Assembly: GCA_964346725.1 (NCBI GenBank)
Contig: CAYFVM010000001.1
Coordinates: forward strand, 1-64,000
Source of the DNA: UBA1715 sp964346725
GTDB lineage: Bacteria; Bacteroidota; Bacteroidia; Bacteroidales; UBA1715
Direction: 5' to 3'
DNA: 64,000 nucleotides
Positions within the stretch are counted from its first letter, which is position 1. Every line of letters starts with the position of its first letter. A model generated the notes under the pieces. It saw only the letters and a program-made list of their open reading frames with translations. It was not told the DNA's origin and did no database searches. Position numbers and translations under genes: made by a program. This document shows, one piece after another, positions 58,913 to 64,000 of this stretch.

Positions 58913-59476
58913 TTATTTGTTTGACAAATCAATATTAAAAGCGTAAGGTACGGTAATTAAATTCTTTCCGATTTTGATAGCCGGTTTTACTTTGAGTGTT
59001 GAATTTTTAGGTAATCTATTTGTGCGACTAATTTCAAAAATCATGTTTTTGATTTCGGTGAGTGAAAATTGCTTCAATATGTTGGTATTGGTTTCAACCT
59101 CAATAGGAACGGAGATACTTTGGTTTGCTTCTATCTCAATTTTTTCGTCAAGAACACCATTTGCAACTTCCGTATTTTGTATCAAAAGAGTCCATTCCAA
59201 TGTGTTGAGTTCGGCTTTCTGCTTGTTCGGATTGTTAATTTGAATATTTGAAACAAATGAAATTGGCATGTCGCTCATAAGTCCTTGCGAAATCAAAGCA
59301 ACTTCTTGACTAGAAAAATCTCGTAAACTTCGTTTCCCATCAAAAGAAATATCGTTTACCATTAAATCAGAAATGGATTCAAAGGCAAATGTACAATTTT
59401 GAATATTTTTTGCTTGGTTGAATGAACATGCACTCAACACAAGACAAGACGCTAGTATGTAGAAAATCTTTCTCAT
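58913..59476 (-). CDS. Lipoprotein with LEA2/WHy-like domain
   Basis: The 187-residue protein has a lipoprotein signal with Cys17 (VLSAC). The mature part contains FVSNIQINNPNKQKAELNTLEWTLLIQNTEVANGVLDEKIEIEANQ followed by SVPIEVETNTNI, the pattern of LEA14/WHy beta-sandwich domains known in bacterial lipoproteins. The function is unknown; it probably sits at the periplasmic face. The gene abuts the alaS stop with no gap and is followed after 12 bases by the exported unknown. Confidence 0.75.
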   Translation of the reverse strand: MRKIFYILASCLVLSACSFNQAKNIQNCTFAFESISDLMVNDISFDGKRSLRDFSSQEVALISQGLMSDMPISFVSNIQINNPNKQKAELNTLEWTLLIQNTEVANGVLDEKIEIEANQSISVPIEVETNTNILKQFSLTEIKNMIFEISRTNRLPKNSTLKVKPAIKIGKNLITVPYAFNIDLSNK

Positions 59477-62101
59477 TTACAGCTCAGCCACACGGTTTTT
59501 AACTAATTGCAATGCTGCCGAAATTCCTTGTGGATTTTTACCACCGGCAGTTGCAAAGAATGGTTGACCACCACCGCCACCGGCAATTTCTTTTGCCATG
59601 AGTTTGATGAAGTCTTGTGCGGTAATCTTGTAGTCATCTATTACATCTTGAGAAAGTGCTACGCAAATGTTTGCTTTTCCGTCAATGTTTGCGCCCAAGG
59701 CTATGACAAATGAAGGAAGGCTATTTTTCAAATCAAAAGCAATGTCTTTCAAAGCATTTGCGTTTGAAACTGAAACTTCTTTCGCTACAACTGCAATATT
59801 GTTTTTGCTTTCTACTGATTTTAACAATTCGTTGGCAATTTGTTTCGTTTGTTGTTTTTCAAATGCATCAATTTGTTTGTGAAGCGCCGCATTTTCATTT
59901 GTGACTAGCTCTATTTGTTTAACCAAGTTAGTTGGGTTTTTCAATATCTCTTTGATTGACGAAATGGTGTCAATTTGTGCAAAAATGTATTTTTCTGCAT
60001 TGTCAGAAGTTACTGCTTCTATACGACGAATACCGGCTGCAATAGCACCTTCAGATATGATTTTGAAAAAACCGATTTTTCCGGTTGATGCAATGTGCGT
60101 TCCACCGCAAAGTTCCATTGAATTGCCAAATTGAATGACACGTACTTTGTCTCCGTATTTTTCGCCAAACAATGCACGAGCACCCATTGCTTTTGCTTGT
60201 TCAATTGGTGTTTCGCGATATTCTTGAAGTGCCATATCTTTGCGAATAGCTTGATTTACAAGTTGTTCCACCTGACGGATTTCTTCTGCTGTCATTTTTT
60301 GGAAATGAGAGAAGTCAAAACGAAGATGCTCAGGAGTTACCAAAGAACCTTTTTGTTCTATGTGGCTTCCAAGTACTTGTTGCAAAGCATATTGCAATAG
60401 GTGAGTAGCCGAGTGGTTACATTCTGTAAGTTCGCGTGATTTTGTGTCTACCACTGCATTGAATTCTGTTTCAAGCACTTCCGGTAGATTTTCGCAAAGG
60501 TGAACAATCAATCCGTTTTCACGAACGGTATCAACAATTGACGTTTTCACGCCGTTTGCTTCAATATATCCTTTGTCACCAACTTGTCCACCCATTTCTG
60601 CGTAGAACGGAGTTTTGTCAAATACTAATTGGTAGAGTGATTTTCCTTTTGCGGTAACTTGACGATATTTTACGATGGTAACCATGCATTCTTTGGTGTC
60701 GTAGCCCACAAACGCATTTCCTTGTTCGTTAGAAAGCACAACCCAGTCGCCGGTAGAAATGTTAGTAGCTTGACGAGCACGTTCTTTTTGTTTGTCAAGT
60801 TCTTTTTGGAATTCGTCAATGTCAACGGTAAGATTTTGTTCACGTGCAATCAACGTGGTAAGGTCAAGAGGAAATCCGTATGTGTCGTATAGCGTGAAAG
60901 CATCTACGCCAGAGATTGTTGTACTACCTGCTTGTTTTGTCTTTTCAATTTTTGAATTCAACAAATTGATACCTGTTTCCAATGTTTTCAAGAAAGATTT
61001 TTCTTCCTCAAAAATTACGCGAGTAATCAATTTTTCTTGTGCTACAAGTTCGGGATATGCTTTGCCCATTGATTCTATAAGGCTTGGCAATATGCGATAC
61101 ATAAATGGTTCGCGAAGATTCAAGAATGTGTATCCGTAGCGAACGGCACGGCGTAGAATGCGTCGAATGACGTAGCCTGCCTTAATGTTTGATGGCAATT
61201 GGCCATCGGCTATAGCAAACGAAATAGTACGAATGTGGTCGGCAATAACGCGCATAGCCACATCTTGTTTGGCATCTTTGCCGTATTGTGTGTCTGAAAT
61301 TGCTCCAATTTCTTTAATGAGCGGTTGGAATACATCTGTGTCGTAGTTTGATTGTTTTCCTTGTACAACCATGGCAAGACGTTCAAAACCCATACCGGTG
61401 TCAATATGCTTTTTCGGAAGAAACTCCAATTCACTGTTTGCTTTACGATTATATTGCATAAACACAAGATTCCAAATCTCAATAACTTGAGGATGGTCGT
61501 GGTTTACCAATTCGTGACCTGGAGTTTTTGTTTTTTCTTCGGCAGAACGAATATCTACGTGAATTTCAGAGCAAGGACCGCAAGGACCAACTTCGCCCAT
61601 TTCCCAGAAATTATCGTGTTTGTTGCCTCTCAAAATTCGTTCGGCCGGAAGATATTGTTTCCAAATATCGTATGCTTCTTGGTCAAATTCAGTTCCATCT
61701 GTTTTGTCGCCTTCAAAAACAGTTGCATACAAACATGATTTGTCTATTTTTAAAACATCAGTTAAATATTCCCAAGCCCAATCAATTGCTTCTTTTTTGA
61801 AATAGTCACCAAACGACCAGTTACCAAGCATTTCGAACATGGTGTGGTGGTATGTGTCGTGACCTACTTCTTCCAAATCGTTGTGTTTTCCCGAAACGCG
61901 CAAACATTTTTGTGAATCGGCTATTCGAGTTTTTGTAATGGGCGAGATGCCAAGAAAAATATCTTTGAATTGATTCATGCCCGCATTGGTAAACATCAAT
62001 GTAGGGTCACCTTTTACCACCATTGGTGCAGAAGGTACAATAGTATGTTGTTTTGATGCAAAAAAATCGAGAAACGATTGTCGTAATTCTTGAGCGTTCA
62101 T
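59477..62101 (-). CDS. alaS: Alanyl-tRNA synthetase
   Basis: AlaRS charges tRNA-Ala and edits mischarged Ser/Gly. The 874-residue protein starts MNAQELRQSFLDFFASKQHTIVPSAPMV, with motif 2 in VSGKHNDLEEVGHDTYHHTMFEMLGNWSFG. The editing domain shows the zinc ligands NHSATHLLQYAL and CGGTHIAST. A C-Ala domain ends in a glycine-rich AGGGGGQPFFATAGG segment. Full length. It has a -7 box upstream. Confidence 0.97.
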   Translation of the reverse strand: MNAQELRQSFLDFFASKQHTIVPSAPMVVKGDPTLMFTNAGMNQFKDIFLGISPITKTRIADSQKCLRVSGKHNDLEEVGHDTYHHTMFEMLGNWSFGDYFKKEAIDWAWEYLTDVLKIDKSCLYATVFEGDKTDGTEFDQEAYDIWKQYLPAERILRGNKHDNFWEMGEVGPCGPCSEIHVDIRSAEEKTKTPGHELVNHDHPQVIEIWNLVFMQYNRKANSELEFLPKKHIDTGMGFERLAMVVQGKQSNYDTDVFQPLIKEIGAISDTQYGKDAKQDVAMRVIADHIRTISFAIADGQLPSNIKAGYVIRRILRRAVRYGYTFLNLREPFMYRILPSLIESMGKAYPELVAQEKLITRVIFEEEKSFLKTLETGINLLNSKIEKTKQAGSTTISGVDAFTLYDTYGFPLDLTTLIAREQNLTVDIDEFQKELDKQKERARQATNISTGDWVVLSNEQGNAFVGYDTKECMVTIVKYRQVTAKGKSLYQLVFDKTPFYAEMGGQVGDKGYIEANGVKTSIVDTVRENGLIVHLCENLPEVLETEFNAVVDTKSRELTECNHSATHLLQYALQQVLGSHIEQKGSLVTPEHLRFDFSHFQKMTAEEIRQVEQLVNQAIRKDMALQEYRETPIEQAKAMGARALFGEKYGDKVRVIQFGNSMELCGGTHIASTGKIGFFKIISEGAIAAGIRRIEAVTSDNAEKYIFAQIDTISSIKEILKNPTNLVKQIELVTNENAALHKQIDAFEKQQTKQIANELLKSVESKNNIAVVAKEVSVSNANALKDIAFDLKNSLPSFVIALGANIDGKANICVALSQDVIDDYKITAQDFIKLMAKEIAGGGGGQPFFATAGGKNPQGISAALQLVKNRVAEL

Positions 62102-62132
62102 TGTTGTATAGTATATTATATGTAATAGAATG

Positions 62133-62140
62133 CAAAAGTA
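62133..62140 (-). promoter_or_regulatory. -7 promoter element of alaS
   Basis: TACTTTTG on the minus strand matches TAnnTTTG, 32 bases upstream of the alaS ATG. Confidence 0.6.
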
Positions 62141-62272
62141 TATTTTTTTTAGTTGACTTTCCCATTTATGCGTCTAATTTTTGCCACATATATTTGCTTA
62201 TGCGAAACGGCCTTTTTCTGAAGAAAAAGAGAGTTGTAGCCATTTGGATATTTAGTTTGTTAGTTGGACGAA

Positions 62273-62302
62273 TTGAGAAAATCATTTTTTTATTTATATT
62301 TG
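62273..62302 (+). promoter_or_regulatory. Promoter of the M23 peptidase gene
   Basis: A -33-like TTG at 62273-62275 and the -7 box TATATTTG at 62295-62302 are 19 bases apart. The ATG is 30 bases further on. Confidence 0.65.
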
Positions 62303-62332
62303 CCGTTTCTTTAGGAAAGTTAGAAAAGTTTA

Positions 62333-63292
62333 ATGGCAAAAAGCAAATATAGATTTAACCCAGAAACACTGTCGTATGAAAGGATTGAGCGTTCGCCCAA
62401 GAAAATTATCATAGGATTGTTGTCATACATGGTTTTGATTGTATTTGTGGGGTTTGGGTTCATGTTTACGTGGTTATATTTTTTTCCGTCAGCTCGCGAA
62501 AAGCAGTTGATGGACGAAAACAAAATGCTTCGTAGTCGATATAAGACATTGAATGGACGTTTGGCAAACGTAGAAACCGTTCTAAATGATTTAGCCGACA
62601 AAGACAATAATATATATAGAATGGTATTTGAGTCGGAACCAATTCCTGACGCCGTGCGAAACGGTGGTTTTGGTGGTGTAAATCGTTATGCCGAACTTGA
62701 AGCTATTCCTAATATGGATTTGGTGATTCAGGTAAATAAACGAATGGATATTCTAACTAAAAAATTGTATATCCAATCTCTTTCGTTTGATACAATTGTG
62801 AATTTGGCGAAGAATAAACAAGAAATGTTGCAACACATTCCAGGAATACAACCACTCAAGGTCTATAAATATGTATCGGGATTTGGAACGCGTATGCACC
62901 CTATCTATAAAACACTTCGTACGCATACCGGTATTGACTTGGTGGCACCTACCGGCACCAAAGTATTTGCAACCGGCGATGCAATTGTACAATCGGCAAA
63001 CTTTGAGCGCGGTTACGGAAAGGCTATTGTACTTGATCACGGCTACAAATACAAATCTAGGTACGCACACTTGTCTGAAATATTGGTACGTCCGGGACAA
63101 CGTGTTAAAAGAGGGGAAGTAATAGGTTTAGTGGGAAATACAGGTGTTTCTACCGGATCTCACTTACATTATGAGATTATAAAAAATGGCCAGAAGGTAA
63201 ATCCAATCAATTACTTCTTAAACGACCTTTCTCCGAGTGAGTTTGAAGAAATACGCCAAATTTCTATTCGTCCAAATCAGTCGTTTGACTAA
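62333..63292 (+). CDS. Membrane-anchored M23 family metallopeptidase
   Basis: The 319-residue protein has a short basic cytoplasmic start, one membrane helix (about 25-48), a coiled coil (about 50-90) and a C-terminal M23 (LytM) domain. The domain shows zinc ligands in RTHTGIDLVAPTGT (H, D) and SHLHYEI (HxH), and the conserved SRYAHLSEI. All catalytic ligands are kept, so it should be an active peptidoglycan endopeptidase. The gene is divergent from alaS, a frequent Bacteroidota arrangement. Confidence 0.93.
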   Translation: MAKSKYRFNPETLSYERIERSPKKIIIGLLSYMVLIVFVGFGFMFTWLYFFPSAREKQLMDENKMLRSRYKTLNGRLANVETVLNDLADKDNNIYRMVFESEPIPDAVRNGGFGGVNRYAELEAIPNMDLVIQVNKRMDILTKKLYIQSLSFDTIVNLAKNKQEMLQHIPGIQPLKVYKYVSGFGTRMHPIYKTLRTHTGIDLVAPTGTKVFATGDAIVQSANFERGYGKAIVLDHGYKYKSRYAHLSEILVRPGQRVKRGEVIGLVGNTGVSTGSHLHYEIIKNGQKVNPINYFLNDLSPSEFEEIRQISIRPNQSFD

Positions 63293-63405
63293 TTACATGT
63301 AATAATGAGATTACGCAGTCTGCGTCGTGGCGAACGTAGAGAAACATCTGCGTGTTGTTCGTATATTGTAGATAAAAATAGTTAATAAAAAATCTTAATT
63401 GTTTG

Positions 63406-63435
63406 TTGTAGAAAATATTCGTTTCCCTATATTTG
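63406..63435 (+). promoter_or_regulatory. Promoter of the carB leader
   Basis: A -33-like TTG at 63406-63408 and the -7 box TATATTTG at 63428-63435 are 19 bases apart, 21 bases before the leader ORF. No other promoter box is visible between here and carB. Confidence 0.7.
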
Positions 63436-63456
63436 CCCCAATAAAAAAATAAAGGA

Positions 63457-63549
63457 ATGACAATGAAACATTTTGACTCACCCAAGCATTACATGATGCT
63501 GGATCATCAAGAAAGGAGTCGTCTTTATTTTTTTAAAGAAATGCGTTAG
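63457..63549 (+). CDS. Putative leader peptide of carB (30 codons)
   Basis: A 30-codon ORF begins at ATG 63457 (MTMKHFDSPK) and ends TAG at 63547-63549. Codons 22-27 (CGT CTT TAT TTT TTT AAA) form a U-rich stretch just before the terminator stem, and the stop codon lies in the 5' arm of that stem. No conserved protein was recognised; the likely role is to put a ribosome where it can block the terminator. It could instead be a real small protein. Confidence 0.6.
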   Translation: MTMKHFDSPKHYMMLDHQERSRLYFFKEMR

Positions 63550-63574
63550 TCGTTTTTACTAACGCATTTTTTTT
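63539..63574 (+). terminator. Transcription attenuator (terminator) in the carB leader
   Basis: A perfect 12-bp stem AAATGCGTTAGT/ACTAACGCATTT (63539-63550 with 63558-63569) with a 7-base loop is followed by a run of T to 63574. It stands between the only visible promoter and carB, 34 bases before the carB ATG, so carB must be transcribed through it. Confidence 0.88.
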
Positions 63575-63608
63575 GTATGCACAATTGTAAAACTAAAATA
63601 AAAAGAAA

Positions 63609-64000
63609 ATGAAAGATGTAAAAAAAGTGCTGCTCTTAGGTTCAGGCGCACTCAAGATTGGTCAAGCTGGTGAATTTGATTATTCCGGCTCGCAAGCATT
63701 AAAAGCCATGTGCGAAGAGGGTATCTCTACTGTGTTGATAAACCCTAATATTGCAACAATCCAAACATCTGATGGAATAGCGGACAAGGTGTACTTCCTT
63801 CCCGTAACTCCATATTTCGTTGAGGAAATAATCAAAAAAGAAAAACCAGACGGAATTTTGCTTGCATTCGGTGGCCAAACTGCATTGAACTGCGGAACTT
63901 CATTATATCTTTCCGGTACTTTGGAAAAATATGGCGTAAAAGTGTTGGGAACTTCGGTAGAAGCCATAATGATTACAGAAGACCGCGATTTGTTCGTGAA
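63609..64000 (+). CDS. carB: Carbamoyl-phosphate synthase large subunit, 3' truncated by window end
   Basis: The start MKDVKKVLLLGSGALKIGQAGEFDYSGSQALKAMCEEG matches the first ATP-grasp half of CarB, followed by VLINPNIATIQTSDGIADKVYFLPVTPYFVEEII, where the family reads NxNPATI. About 130 of some 1070 residues lie within the window. CarB makes carbamoyl phosphate for pyrimidine and arginine synthesis. carA is not immediately upstream. The leader region carries a putative attenuator, which suggests control by pyrimidine nucleotides. Confidence 0.95.
   Translation, partial: MKDVKKVLLLGSGALKIGQAGEFDYSGSQALKAMCEEGISTVLINPNIATIQTSDGIADKVYFLPVTPYFVEEIIKKEKPDGILLAFGGQTALNCGTSLYLSGTLEKYGVKVLGTSVEAIMITEDRDLFV

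Noticed and set aside
62053..62352. Open frame of about 100 codons between alaS and the M23 gene
   Set aside because: It overlaps the alaS 5' end and the M23 promoter and start, has no recognisable domain and an AT-driven composition. Chance opening.
63292..63303. 12-base palindrome ATTACATGTAAT just after the M23 stop codon
   Set aside because: Too short and AT-rich to call an operator; no T-tract for a terminator and no second copy seen.
63310..63350. Short inverted repeat ACGCA/TGCGT upstream of the carB promoter
   Set aside because: Only a 5-bp stem with a 3-base loop and no T run; it lies upstream of the promoter, so it is not part of the leader RNA.
1..64000. CRISPR arrays, insertion sequences, prophage, rRNA operons, plasmid or integron features
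   Set aside because: Searched by eye for regularly spaced repeats, transposase motifs and phage genes; nothing was found. The window is mostly core genes.

Overview
The window looks like a piece of a Bacteroidota genome, most likely order Bacteroidales. It is AT-rich, and Bacteroidota-specific families are everywhere: PorV, PorU, PorP/SprF, GldJ, a DUF4835 protein, an omega-like RNA polymerase subunit and a T9SS-type C-terminal sorting domain. Start codons lack convincing Shine-Dalgarno sequences. More than twenty intergenic regions carry the Bacteroidota -7 promoter element TAnnTTTG at a plausible distance from a start codon, and in several cases this decides the start. Two 100-N runs (15236-15335, 17205-17304) show that this is a scaffolded draft, so indels at homopolymers must be read with caution. 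No insertion sequence, prophage, CRISPR array or rRNA was seen. It is a mostly core-gene region.

Layout. 1-2782 (+): end of a surface-polysaccharide cluster (WbpD-like acetyltransferase, WbpB/WlbA-like dehydrogenase, glycosyltransferase). 2803-7692 (-): bamD-rpoZ-coaBC-DUF4835-recN operon, with coaBC split at a 10-A run. 7902-9716 (+): divergent Mpl-like ligase, tRNA-Glu and rpsT. 9909-12131 (-): acpP-fabF-rnc. Then purN (+), nadB, a gapped S10 peptidase, a gapped T9SS cargo protein and a lysozyme-like protein (-). 18186-24007 (-): dnaX-ispE-FKBP, an 'asparagine synthetase B'-like protein and dnaB. The dnaX gene has a 3' extension in the -1 frame after a 10-A run. 24104-28274 (-): wza-wzc-fmt. 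28315-29617 (-): purE and a secreted protein. 29762-31952 (+): adk-obgE-PAP2. 31949-35566 (-): PBP1A-TrmN6-gamma carbonic anhydrase. 35702-40488 (+): topA, a ureohydrolase-like pseudoenzyme and prfA. 40667-43132 (-): a three-domain acyl-activating/ACP/PlsC protein. 43344-52411: a type IX secretion locus, with ispF, porV and porU (-) divergent from porP, gldJ and murF (+). 52406-62101 (-): glycosyltransferases, TPR protein, rpmH, rsmG, two secreted unknowns and alaS. 62333-64000 (+): M23 peptidase and the start of carB.

Most notable observations: (1) carB is preceded by a promoter, a 30-codon leader ORF with a U-rich stretch, and a strong terminator overlapping the leader stop codon. This is the architecture of the E. 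coli pyrBI attenuator. (2) dnaX and coaBC both break at the identical in-frame string TTA AAA AAA AAA, both need the same -1 (or +1 A) shift, and dnaX has a stem-loop just downstream. This suggests programmed frameshifting or transcriptional slippage, unless both are assembly errors. (3) The Mpl homologue has lost key residues of three Mur-ligase motifs. All functions are inferred from sequence reading alone; no database search was run.
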